64,000 nucleotides of DNA, taken from the NCBI RefSeq assembly GCF_030159855.1, contig NZ_BSNG01000001.1:2976001-3040000 (forward strand), read 5' to 3'. This DNA comes from Devosia yakushimensis. Lineage in GTDB: Bacteria > Pseudomonadota > Alphaproteobacteria > Rhizobiales > Devosiaceae. The translations under genes were made by a program, and so were the position numbers. This document shows positions 8,259 through 15,789 of the stretch, one piece after another. The notes under the pieces were generated by a model. The model saw only the letters and a list, made by a program, of their open reading frames with translations, was not told the DNA's origin and made no database searches. Numbering within the stretch: the stretch's first letter is position 1; each line of letters starts with the position of its first letter.

Positions 8259-9449
8259 ATGGACACCACTTTTGACGGCCAGATGGTGAAAACGCCCAGT
8301 GCCTGGGGTGCGGTGGCCTGCCTGTCGCTGCTGACTTTCGTGCTGGTCGCCTCCGAATTCATGCCGGTGAGCCTGTTGACGCCGATTGCCGGCGAATTGG
8401 GCATCAGCGAAGGCCAGGCCGGCCAGGCGATCTCGATCTCAGGCTTTTTCGCCGTTATCACGAGTCTCTTCGGCAATAGCCTGCTGCGCAGGCTGGACCG
8501 GCGGACCGTGGTTTTCCTCTATACGGCGGTGCTGGTGGTTTCGGGTCTATTGGTCACGTTCGCCCCCAATTATCTGGTCTTCATGATCGGGCGGGCGCTG
8601 ATCGGCATTTCGATCGGCGGCTTCTGGTCGCTGTCGACGGCGATCCTGGCGCGCATCGTTGCGAGCGAAGACCTGCCCAAGGCCATTGCCATGCTGCAGG
8701 GCGGCACGGCTTTCGCAGCGGTCGTCGCAGCACCATTGGGGAGTTTTCTGGGCGGGCTGATCGGCTGGCGGGGCGCTTTCTTCATCGTGGTTCCCATTGG
8801 GCTTGCCGCGCTGGCCTGGCAATTTGCGGTCTTTCCCAAAATGCCGCCCCGGGCTTCGGGATCAGTGGGGCAGATGTTCGGCCTCCTGCGCCGGCGTGTC
8901 TTTGCCATCGGCACGGCGGCAACGGCGCTGGCCTTTATGGGGCAATTCTCGCTCTCGACCTATTTGCGGCCGTTCCTGGAAAACGTCACCGGTCTCGATG
9001 TGAACGCGCTTTCCATGGTGCTGCTCGGATTGGGTCTGGCGGGACTCCTCGGAACATCGGTGGTGGGCTTTGTGCTGCGTTCACATCTGGGTGCGGTGCT
9101 GATCGGGCTGCCAACGGCGTTGATGATCATCGCGCTGCTGCTGATCGCCGCCGGGCCCTTTGCTCTGGCGACGGCGGGTCTGCTGATGCTCTGGGGCTTT
9201 TTCAGCACGCCAATCCCGGTGGCCTGGGGCACCTGGATGACCCGGGTGATCCCCGATGACCTGGAAGCGGGCGGGGGGTTACAGGTGGCGCTGATCCAGT
9301 TCGCCATCACTTTCGGCGCTTCGGCGGGCGGGCTGCTGTTCGACGCCGCCGGCTGGTGGAGCTCCTTTGCCCTGGGCGCGGGCCTGCTGCTCGCCTCGGC
9401 CCTGTTGTCCTGGGTGGCAGCGGCGGCGCTGGCGAGGCGGCCGCTATGA
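8259..9449 (+). CDS. MFS transporter (DHA1, AraJ/YdhP-like exporter)
   Basis: A 396-residue, 12-segment major facilitator. The start of TM1 'VACLSLLTFVLVASEFMPVS' with the FMP motif, 'ISEGQAGQAIS', and the A-type loop 'NSLLRRLDRRTVVF' followed by 'GRALIGISIGGFWSL' are typical of sugar/drug efflux DHA1 proteins. It is the first gene of an operon with a cyclophilin-like protein (four-base overlap) and a zinc dehydrogenase, divergent from a LysR regulator. Likely exports a small toxic compound or metabolite; substrate not inferable. Confidence 0.88.
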   Translation: MDTTFDGQMVKTPSAWGAVACLSLLTFVLVASEFMPVSLLTPIAGELGISEGQAGQAISISGFFAVITSLFGNSLLRRLDRRTVVFLYTAVLVVSGLLVTFAPNYLVFMIGRALIGISIGGFWSLSTAILARIVASEDLPKAIAMLQGGTAFAAVVAAPLGSFLGGLIGWRGAFFIVVPIGLAALAWQFAVFPKMPPRASGSVGQMFGLLRRRVFAIGTAATALAFMGQFSLSTYLRPFLENVTGLDVNALSMVLLGLGLAGLLGTSVVGFVLRSHLGAVLIGLPTALMIIALLLIAAGPFALATAGLLMLWGFFSTPIPVAWGTWMTRVIPDDLEAGGGLQVALIQFAITFGASAGGLLFDAAGWWSSFALGAGLLLASALLSWVAAAALARRPL

Positions 9450-9910
9450 CATCGGGATCGATCCACCGGCGTACTCTACTAGGCGCTGCCCTTGCCATGA
9501 CACTTCCGGGTGTGGCGTGGGGGCAGCAGGGCACGGACCCGGCGAGCCAGGAGGCAACCCATATGCAAGTTCGCTTCAGCTTCAATGGCGAGACGCTGAC
9601 CGCCACGCTCTACGACAATCCCTCGGCCCGCGATTTCTACGCCATGCTGCCGCTGGACCTGACGGTCGACAATTACGCGCAGAACGAAAAGATCGCCTAC
9701 CTCCCACGCAGGCTCACCGAGGAGGCCAGCGGTCCCTTTGGCAACGAGCGGCCGGGTGATCTCTGCTATTTCGCGCCATGGGGCAACCTGGCTCTGTTTT
9801 ATGCCGGCTATCGCTGGTCGAGCGGACTGGTCCGGCTCGGCCGGTTCGATAGCGGTTTCGAGCCGCTGCTGACGCGCGGCGAATTCCCCCTGCACATCGA
9901 GGCGGTTTGA
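9446..9910 (+). CDS. Exported cyclophilin-like fold protein
   Basis: A 154-residue protein. An N-terminal twin-arginine-like signal 'IHRRTLLGAALAM' with cleavage after about 'GVAWG' suggests export. The mature part contains 'SFNGETLTATLYDNPSARDF' and 'GDLCYFAPWGNLALFY', features of the small cyclophilin-like fold family (Cyclophil_like). These proteins are usually found beside dehydrogenases or transporters and have no proven enzymatic role. The start ATG at 9446 overlaps the MFS stop (ATGA); longer in-frame extensions would run inside the MFS gene and are not used. Confidence 0.78.
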   Translation: MTSGSIHRRTLLGAALAMTLPGVAWGQQGTDPASQEATHMQVRFSFNGETLTATLYDNPSARDFYAMLPLDLTVDNYAQNEKIAYLPRRLTEEASGPFGNERPGDLCYFAPWGNLALFYAGYRWSSGLVRLGRFDSGFEPLLTRGEFPLHIEAV

Positions 9911-9938
9911 CCGCCTCCAATCGAAAGGAAGCTTTTCC

Positions 9939-10955
9939 ATGCTTGCCACAGTTTTGCACGGCCCCGGAGACGTTCGCTATGAGGACGTTGCCGAGCCCAC
10001 AATCCTTCATCCGACCGATGCCATCATCAAGCTTTCGGCGACCTGCATTTGCGGGTCCGACCTCTGGCCTTATCGTGGCGCGAGCCCGGTTACCGCGCCC
10101 CAGCATATGGGCCACGAATATTGTGGCGTTGTGGTGGAAGTCGGTAGCGCGGTGAAAACCGTCAAGCCCGGCCAGTTCGTGGTCGGCTCCTTTGCCACCT
10201 CCGACAATACGTGCCCCCATTGCCAGCACGGCTTTCACTCATCCTGCGAGCAGCGCGAATTCATGTCGGGTGCCCAGGCCAGCTATGCCCGCGTGCCCCT
10301 GGCGGATGGTACGCTGGTGGCGACGGCGGAAATGCCGGCCGACGATCTGATCCCCAGCCTATTGGCGGCTTCCGACGTGCTGGGCACGGGCTGGTATGCG
10401 GCCGACGCGGCGCGGGTGCAGAAGGGCATGACGGTGGCCGTGGTTGGCGATGGCGCTGTGGGCCTGATGGGCGTGCTGGCGGCCAAGCAGATGGGCGCCG
10501 AACGCATTATCGCAATGAGCCGGCACAAGAGCCGGCAGGAACTGGCGCTGGAATATGGCGCTACCGATATCGTAACCGAGCGCGGGGATGCCGGCGTCGC
10601 CGGGATCAAGGCATTGACGGGCAATATCGGGGCCGATGCGGTACTCGAATGCGTGGGTACGCAGGAATCCATGCTGCAGGCGATCCATGCCGCCCGGCCT
10701 GGCGCCATGATCGGCTATGTCGGAGTGCCCCATGGGGTGCAGCTCGATGGCCAGCAGCTCTTCTTCTCCCAGACCGGCATGATGGGCGGCCCGGCGCCGG
10801 TGCGGCGGTTCCTGCCGCATCTGATGGATCTGGTGCTGACCCGGCAGATCAATCCCGGCAAGGTCTTTGACCTCGAATTGCCGATTGCGGATGTGGCGGA
10901 AGGCTATCGGGCCATGGACGAGCGGCGGGCCATCAAGACATTGCTGCGCGTCTAG
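9939..10955 (+). CDS. Zinc-dependent alcohol dehydrogenase-family protein (MDR)
   Basis: A 338-residue medium-chain dehydrogenase/reductase. The catalytic-zinc region 'CICGSDLWPYRG' (about 35-46) and 'GHEYCGVVVEVG' (about 60-71) are present. A cysteine cluster 'TCPHCQHGFHSSC' sits where the structural zinc lobe usually lies. The Rossmann motif is 'VAVVGDGAVGLMGVL'. It probably oxidises or reduces a small alcohol/aldehyde with NAD(P). AAGGAAG lies 9 bases before the ATG. It is the last gene of the LysR-linked operon and is followed by a strong terminator. Confidence 0.9.
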   Translation: MLATVLHGPGDVRYEDVAEPTILHPTDAIIKLSATCICGSDLWPYRGASPVTAPQHMGHEYCGVVVEVGSAVKTVKPGQFVVGSFATSDNTCPHCQHGFHSSCEQREFMSGAQASYARVPLADGTLVATAEMPADDLIPSLLAASDVLGTGWYAADAARVQKGMTVAVVGDGAVGLMGVLAAKQMGAERIIAMSRHKSRQELALEYGATDIVTERGDAGVAGIKALTGNIGADAVLECVGTQESMLQAIHAARPGAMIGYVGVPHGVQLDGQQLFFSQTGMMGGPAPVRRFLPHLMDLVLTRQINPGKVFDLELPIADVAEGYRAMDERRAIKTLLRV

Positions 10956-10980
10956 GACGCCGGCATGATCTCGACTGCAC

Positions 10981-11013
10981 AAGGGGCCACCGATGCGGTG
11001 GCCCTTTTCCTTT
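10981..11013 (+). terminator. Rho-independent terminator
   Basis: GGGCCACC (10984-10991), loop GATGC, GGTGGCCC (10997-11004), then TTTTCCTTT. It closes the MFS/cyclophilin-like/dehydrogenase operon. Confidence 0.9.
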
Positions 11014-11053
11014 GGGCGGGAGCGGCTCTTTACAAGCGGGCGGGAGGCGATTA

Positions 11054-11070
11054 GAAATAGGACTTATTTC
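11054..11070. promoter_or_regulatory. Candidate operator (inverted repeat) before the S24 regulator
   Basis: GAAATA-GGACT-TATTTC is a perfect 6+6 inverted repeat with a 5-base spacer, ending 27 bases before the start codon at 11098. The position fits autorepression by the downstream HTH/S24 regulator. No binding data; the assignment is inferred from symmetry and position. Confidence 0.4.
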
Positions 11071-11097
11071 CGCGACATAAGATAGATTTCCTGAATC

Positions 11098-11739
11098 ATG
11101 CTATCACACAGGGCCATATGGGACGGCATTGACGCGCTGGCGCGCCGGCATGGGCATTCTGTGTCGGCATTGGCCAAGCTCGCGGGGCTCGACGCCACCG
11201 CGTTCAATATCTCCAAGCGCATCAACAAGGATGGCCGCGAACGCTGGCCTTCGACCGAGAGCATTTCCAAAATTCTGGAGGCGACGGGGGAGAGCTTCGA
11301 CAGCTTCCTGCATGGCACGGGCGCTTATATGCAAATCAGCCCGCATGAAAGCGGCCAGACCGTGCCGCTGCTGGGCCTGGCCCAGGCCGGATCGGGCGGC
11401 TTTTTCGATAGTGCGGGCTTTCCGGCCGGACAGGGCTGGGATGAAGTGGCCCTGCCCTCGCCCGGCGAAGCGGGTATTTATGCCCTCGAAGTGCAGGGCG
11501 ATTCCATGGAGCCGCTGTACCGGGAGGGAGACCGCATCGTGGTCTCGCCCACCGAGCAGGTGCGGCGCGGAGACCGGGTGGTGGTGCGCACGCGGGATGG
11601 CGAGGTCATGGCCAAGATATTGGCCCGGCAAAGCGCCAAGCAGATCGAACTGCATTCGCTGAACCCGGCCTATGAGCCGCGGCTGCTCGATGTGGCCGAT
11701 ATAGAATGGATCGCCCGCATCATCTGGGCCAGCCAATGA
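11098..11739 (+). CDS. HTH/S24-peptidase (LexA/CI-type) transcriptional regulator
   Basis: A 213-residue regulator. Residues about 5-68 are an XRE-like helix-turn-helix with 'SVSALAKLAGLDATAFNISK'. Residues about 88-205 are the LexA/CI autoprotease domain: a possible scissile Ala-Gly in 'AQAGSGGFF' (97-98), nucleophile serine in 'GDSMEPL' (S136) and the catalytic lysine in 'GEVMAKIL' (K173). All parts needed for RecA-stimulated self-cleavage seem intact, though whether cleavage occurs is not known. It heads a three-gene operon with four-base overlaps (AAC(6')-like acetyltransferase, DUF2087). No phage genes are near, so it is a chromosomal regulator rather than a prophage repressor. Confidence 0.88.
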   Translation: MLSHRAIWDGIDALARRHGHSVSALAKLAGLDATAFNISKRINKDGRERWPSTESISKILEATGESFDSFLHGTGAYMQISPHESGQTVPLLGLAQAGSGGFFDSAGFPAGQGWDEVALPSPGEAGIYALEVQGDSMEPLYREGDRIVVSPTEQVRRGDRVVVRTRDGEVMAKILARQSAKQIELHSLNPAYEPRLLDVADIEWIARIIWASQ

Positions 11740-12188
11740 AGATCGCTGCTGCGACAGAGGCAGACAGTGCCGATTGGGCGGAGCTGCGCCAGGCGCTCTG
11801 GCCGCGCCATGGCCTGGCGGGACATACCGCCCAGATTGCCGATGCGCTGGCGGCGCCGGGGGACAGGATCAACCTTATCGCCCGCATGCCGGATGGCCAG
11901 GCAGTGGGCCTGGCCGAGGCCAGCTTGCGGCACGACTATGTCAATGGCTGCAATACTTCGCCGGTGGCATTTCTCGAGGGTATTTTTGTCAGCCCCGAAC
12001 ATCGCCGCGGCGGCATTGCCGGCCAATTGGTGGCGGCGGTCGAGGATTGGGCGCGGGCGCAAGGCTGCACGGAATTCGCCTCGGACGCTGCGCTCGACAA
12101 TGTGCGCAGCCATCAGATGCATGGCGCATTGGGCTTTAGCGAAACCCAGCGGGTCGTCTATTTTCGCAAGCTGCTGAACCAGCAATGA
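11736..12188 (+). CDS. AAC(6')-like aminoglycoside N-acetyltransferase (GNAT)
   Basis: A 150-residue GNAT protein that resembles the chromosomal AAC(6')-I enzymes of Acinetobacter and Salmonella (Ig/Ih/Iaa type) along its length. 'WAELRQALWP' at the N-terminus, 'AEASLRHDYVNG' (60-71), 'SPVAFLEGIFV' (75-85), the acetyl-CoA loop 'HRRGGIAGQL' (89-98), 'EFASDAALDN' (113-122) and 'LGFSETQRVVYFRK' (132-145) are in the expected order. The expected reaction is transfer of acetyl from acetyl-CoA to the 6'-amine of aminoglycosides, but the native substrate may differ. The ATG overlaps the upstream stop by four bases. Recognition is from memory of the family; activity is inferred. Confidence 0.82.
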   Translation: MKIAAATEADSADWAELRQALWPRHGLAGHTAQIADALAAPGDRINLIARMPDGQAVGLAEASLRHDYVNGCNTSPVAFLEGIFVSPEHRRGGIAGQLVAAVEDWARAQGCTEFASDAALDNVRSHQMHGALGFSETQRVVYFRKLLNQQ

Positions 12189-12532
12189 CGGATACGCCAA
12201 TCGACAGCAAACGGATCGCCAGCGCGGCCCGCTGTTTCGATGCCGGCGGCCGGTTACAGCGCTGGCCCTCCAAGCGGGCCGAGCAATTGCTGGTGCTGTG
12301 GGTGGTGTGGTCCTATCTGCCGGACGATCAGCAATTGAGCGAGCCCGAGGTTAGCTCCATGCTGCGGGACTGGCACGATTATGAGGATTATGCGCTGCTG
12401 CGGCGCGAATTGTGCGATCTGGGCATGATGCGGCGCACGCCCAATGGGCGGGTTTATCGCAAGGTTTCGCAGGACATGCCGGCGGAGGCCATGGCGCTGG
12501 CGGAACGCGTCAGGAGCGGTGGGGAAAGGTAA
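12185..12532 (+). CDS. DUF2087 domain protein
   Basis: A 115-residue soluble protein of the DUF2087 family, visible in 'GRLQRWPSKRAEQLLVLWVV', 'LSEPEVSSMLRDWHDYEDYA' and 'LLRRELCDLGMMRRTPNG'. The domain looks like a winged-helix fold and is often found next to or fused with ArsR/GNAT proteins; its biochemical role is not established. It is the last gene of the S24 regulator/AAC(6') operon (ATGA overlap), so it may be a second regulator or an accessory of the acetyltransferase. Confidence 0.85.
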   Translation: MTDTPIDSKRIASAARCFDAGGRLQRWPSKRAEQLLVLWVVWSYLPDDQQLSEPEVSSMLRDWHDYEDYALLRRELCDLGMMRRTPNGRVYRKVSQDMPAEAMALAERVRSGGER

Positions 12533-12559
12533 GTCTGCACCGGGTCATTCCCGCGAAAA

Positions 12560-12602
12560 CGGGAACCTCTGTTTGGATATGGAAACAGAGGTCCCGCTTT
12601 TG
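12560..12602. terminator. Probable bidirectional terminator / repeat hairpin
   Basis: CGGGAACCTCTGTTT pairs with AAACAGAGGTCCCG across a GGATATGG loop and ends in CTTTT. It lies between convergent genes (DUF2087 and lysyl-tRNA synthetase) and is embedded in REP-like flanks (GTCATTCCCGCG...). Confidence 0.6.
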
Positions 12603-12641
12603 CAGGGATGACAGCGTGGGCGGCGCAGCGATCTGAAGCCG

Positions 12642-14303
12642 CTAGGCCTTGAGCATTTTTCCCGCCAAGGCATCTTCGATGAGCTGGCGGGTTTCGGCGA
12701 CGCCGAACAGGGCGATGAAGGAGCCGAAGCGAGGCCCCTGATCTTCACCCAGCAGCACCTGATAGATGGCCTTGAACCAGTCGCGCAGCGGCTCGAACTT
12801 GTGGGCATTGCCGATGGCATAGACCAAGTCCTGCAGCGCCCCGCCATCGGTCGAGCCTTCGTAGCCGGCCAGCTGATCGTGCAGGTCCTGCAGGGCGGCG
12901 CGTTCCTGATCGGTGGGGGCGCGATAGACCTTGTTCGGCTTTACCTTGTCATTGAAGTAACGCACGGCATAGGCGGCAAGGCGATCGATTTCGGGATGGG
13001 TCTGGGCCGTCGCGCCGTGCAGATAGCGCGAGATGAAGCCCCAGAGCACCTTGGTATCGGTGGCATTGGCCGTGGCCACCAGATTGAGCAGCAGGGCAAA
13101 GCTCAGCGGCACTTCGGGGTTTGGCACATTGCCGTAATGCACGTGGAAGGCCGGGTTTTCGAGGCGCGCGGCCACGTCCTGGCCCTGATAGGCGGAAATG
13201 AAGCTATAATATTCGTCCACGGCGCGCGGGATGACATCGAAATGCAGGCGCTTGGCGGTGCGGGGCTTCTGGAACATGTAGAGGCCCAGGCTTTCATTGC
13301 CCGCATAGGTCAGCCATTCGTCGATGGTCAGGCCATTGCCCTTGGACTTGGAGATTTTCTGCCCCTCGGAATCGAGGAAGAGCTCGAACACGTAGTGCTC
13401 CGGTGCCTTGCCGCCGAGGATTTCGCAAATCTTGTCATAGACGTGGGCGTTGGTCTGGTGATCCTTGCCGAACATTTCGAAATCGACGCCAAGGGCGGCC
13501 CAGCGCATGCCGAAATCGGGCTTCCACTGCATCTTCACATGGCCGCCGGTGACCGGGACAGTGGTGTCGCGGCCATCTTCGTCCTCGAAGGTGACGGTGC
13601 CGTTGACGGCATCGACTTCCTTCATGGGGACATAGAGCACGCGGCCGGAAATGGGCGAGATGGGCAGGAAGGGGCTGTAGGTAGCCTGCCGCTCGGCGCC
13701 TAGCGTGGGCAGCATCACGGCCATGATGTCGTCATAGCGCTCGGCAGCGCGGCGCAGCACGGCGTCAAACTTGCCGGAGCGGTAGTAATCGGTGGCGCTG
13801 GCGAATTCGTAATCGAAGCCGAAAGTGTCGAGGAACCGGCGCAGCATGGCGTTGTTGTGATCGCCGAAGCTGGCATATTCATTGGTCCAGGGATCGGGCA
13901 CGGCGCTGAGCGGCTTTTGCAGATGCGGCTCCATGGCCTCCTTGGAGGGCACGTTATCCGGAATCTTGCGCATGCCATCGAGATCATCGGAAAAGCAGAT
14001 CAGCCTTGTCGGCACCTGATCGCGCGTCAGCAAGCGGAAGGCGGTGCGGACCATGGTGGTGCGCGCCACTTCGCCAAAGGTGCCGATATGGGGCAGGCCC
14101 GAGGGGCCATAGCCGGTTTCGAACACGGCTTCGCCCTTGCCGGTTTTCTCCAGCCGGGCCACCAGTTTTTTGGCTTCCTCAAACGGCCAGGCGCGGGCAG
14201 TCTGGGCAGCGTCGAAAAACGCAGGATCGAGTGGGGGCAAAGGAGCGGGCGACAAGGAACCAGCCTTTCGGTATTTTGTGGGAGGCGGGGAGGTGTGTTG
14301 CAT
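12642..14303 (-). CDS. lysS: Lysyl-tRNA synthetase, class I
   Basis: A 553-residue class I (archaeal-type) LysRS, which charges tRNA-Lys in the cytoplasm. The Rossmann HIGH-equivalent is 'SGLPHIGTFGEVAR' at about 67-80 and the KMSKS-equivalent is 'KISKSKGNG'. Use of the class I form is normal in many Alphaproteobacteria and not a sign of recent transfer by itself. Position 14303 is the first ATG in frame. A TTG at about 14249 with GAAAGG upstream would give a product beginning near 'SPAPLPPLDPAFFDAA', closer to where the conserved part begins, so the start is uncertain. Confidence 0.94.
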   Translation of the reverse strand: MQHTSPPPTKYRKAGSLSPAPLPPLDPAFFDAAQTARAWPFEEAKKLVARLEKTGKGEAVFETGYGPSGLPHIGTFGEVARTTMVRTAFRLLTRDQVPTRLICFSDDLDGMRKIPDNVPSKEAMEPHLQKPLSAVPDPWTNEYASFGDHNNAMLRRFLDTFGFDYEFASATDYYRSGKFDAVLRRAAERYDDIMAVMLPTLGAERQATYSPFLPISPISGRVLYVPMKEVDAVNGTVTFEDEDGRDTTVPVTGGHVKMQWKPDFGMRWAALGVDFEMFGKDHQTNAHVYDKICEILGGKAPEHYVFELFLDSEGQKISKSKGNGLTIDEWLTYAGNESLGLYMFQKPRTAKRLHFDVIPRAVDEYYSFISAYQGQDVAARLENPAFHVHYGNVPNPEVPLSFALLLNLVATANATDTKVLWGFISRYLHGATAQTHPEIDRLAAYAVRYFNDKVKPNKVYRAPTDQERAALQDLHDQLAGYEGSTDGGALQDLVYAIGNAHKFEPLRDWFKAIYQVLLGEDQGPRFGSFIALFGVAETRQLIEDALAGKMLKA

Positions 14304-14405
14304 TCCAGCAGGCTTGCGTCAATGTCGCAGATATTTGGCCGCAGGCGCTTGCTGGGGACCGGAAGCCTGCCTAGCTAAACGAGATTGCCAGAAACGGAAA
14401 CCACG

Positions 14406-14819
14406 ATGACCCTTGCCGCCCATGACGCCCTGATCCACCTGATGCTTGTCGCCGCCTCTTCCGACAGCGCCATGACCGAAAGGGAGCTGGTGCGCATCCA
14501 GGCGCTGGTGGGGCGGCTGCCGGTGTTCGAGGGGTTCGACAAGAGCCGGCTGACGGCGGTGGCCAATGCCTGTGCCGACAAGCTCAATGGGCCGGGCGGG
14601 CTGGACAAGGTGCTGGACGACGCCATTGCCGCGCTGCCGGCCAAGCTGCAGGACACCGCCTATGCCGTGGCGGTGGAGGTGACGGCGGTGGACCTCCATC
14701 TTGAGCAGGAGGAATTGCGGTTTCTCGAAATGCTGCGCGACAAGCTGGCGCTGGACCGGCTGACGACGGCCGCCATCGAAGCGGCGGCGCGGGCGCGGCA
14801 TCGGCGGATGCCGAATTAG
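14406..14819 (+). CDS. TerB-family protein
   Basis: A 137-residue helical protein of the TerB/DjlA-N-like type: 'ALIHLMLVAASSDSAMTERE' at the start and 'DLHLEQEELRFLEMLRDKLAL' near the end carry paired acidic residues that could bind metal ions. Despite the family name, single TerB proteins have no proven tellurite role, and no other ter genes are nearby. ATG 14406 was preferred over a TTG at 14385. It diverges from lysS and converges with the next gene, overlapping its stop by four bases. Confidence 0.8.
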   Translation: MTLAAHDALIHLMLVAASSDSAMTERELVRIQALVGRLPVFEGFDKSRLTAVANACADKLNGPGGLDKVLDDAIAALPAKLQDTAYAVAVEVTAVDLHLEQEELRFLEMLRDKLALDRLTTAAIEAAARARHRRMPN

Positions 14820-15646
14820 TAAAACCCCACCGGAAACCAGCGCAGGTAGAGTTCGTCCAGGGTGCCATTGTCCTTGAGCTTGACCAGGGCCCAGTCGATG
14901 GCGTGGCGCACGGCGTCATTGCCGGCGGGGACGGCGATGGCGAGGCCCTCCCCGAACAGGGCGGGGCGGAAATAGGCGTCACCGACAAAGCCGCAGCAAT
15001 CGAGATTTTCATTGAGCCAGAACGAGGCCCGCATGGCATCGCCGAAGAAGAGATCGGCGGCGCGATCTTTTACGGCGGCCAGGGCTTCGACCTCGGTAGC
15101 AAAGGGCACGACATTGGCGCGAGGCAGATAGCGGCGCACAAAGGCTTCATGCGTGCTGCCGGTGCGCACGGCGATGGTCTTGCCGGTCAAGGTCGCGGGA
15201 TCGAAAGTGGCGATATCGGCAGAGCGGGTGACGAAGCGGCCGGGCAGCGCCAGATAGGTGGCGGAGAAATCGAAGCGCGCGCCGTTTTCGGGGGACATGT
15301 CGAGCCCGGCGATCAGCGCATCGCCCTGATTGTCGGCCAGGGCATCGGCCGCCTGTTCCCAAGGCCAGGCCTGGATGGTGCAGGCGACATTGACCTCGGT
15401 GCAGATGCGGCGGGCCAGATCGACATTGAAGCCGATCAATTCGCCCCCGGCATCGCGGAAATTGAAGGGTGGAAAATCGGTGGTGGTGAGGAAGCGGATG
15501 GCCGGAATGGGGGAGAGGCTCGGCAGGATTTCCCGCGCGCTGGGATCGGTGTGATAGGGGAGGGTTTGGGCGAAGGCGGGCAGCATCAGCAGCGTTGCGA
15601 ACAAGGCGATGAGCGTGCGGCCCCACCCCCTCCTGGCCTCCCCCAT
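14816..15646 (-). CDS. Periplasmic substrate-binding protein (polar amino acid type, SBP_bac_3)
   Basis: A binding protein of about 276 residues. A hydrophobic signal segment 'LIALFATLLMLPAFA' precedes the mature domain, which shows 'DFPPFNFRDAGGELIGFNVD' (ligand-binding start), 'SPENGARFDFSATYL' and 'GKTIAVRTGSTHEAF', typical of SBP_bac_3 proteins. No permease or ATPase is adjacent, so it may serve a distant transporter or a signalling role. The frame extends upstream to a GTG at 15793 that overlaps the metZ stop, but those extra residues are encoded by two dispersed repeats. I therefore start at the ATG at 15646, itself within a repeat; the true start is uncertain. Confidence 0.78.
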   Translation of the reverse strand: MGEARRGWGRTLIALFATLLMLPAFAQTLPYHTDPSAREILPSLSPIPAIRFLTTTDFPPFNFRDAGGELIGFNVDLARRICTEVNVACTIQAWPWEQAADALADNQGDALIAGLDMSPENGARFDFSATYLALPGRFVTRSADIATFDPATLTGKTIAVRTGSTHEAFVRRYLPRANVVPFATEVEALAAVKDRAADLFFGDAMRASFWLNENLDCCGFVGDAYFRPALFGEGLAIAVPAGNDAVRHAIDWALVKLKDNGTLDELYLRWFPVGFY

Positions 15647-15770
15647 CGAGGGGGAGGTGTCGTTCCGTGGGTGGGACTGCATCCAGCCAAATCGGGCAAG
15701 AGACAGGAAGGACATCGCGGCACGACCTCGTGGTTCGACGGGCTCACCATGCGGTCTAGTCATGAACACC
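15619..15770. repeat. Two repeat units in the 5' region of the binding-protein gene
   Basis: 15619-15665 is a CTCCTGGCCTCCCCC/GGGGGAGG palindrome of the dispersed family. 15728-15765 holds the 'GGTTCGACGGGCTCACCATG' repeat seen in many proteobacterial genomes. Both are in frame with the downstream gene and would encode 'TRPHGEPVEPRG' and 'SPSMGEARRGWG'. Confidence 0.7.
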
Positions 15771-15789
15771 GCCCTTACGACAGGCCATT

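Noticed and set aside
11098..11739. S24 regulator as a prophage CI repressor.
   Set aside because: No integrase, structural or lysis genes nearby; it is coupled to metabolic or resistance-type genes.
14406..14819. Tellurite resistance locus.
   Set aside because: A single TerB-type gene without terA, terC, terD or terE neighbours is not evidence for tellurite resistance.
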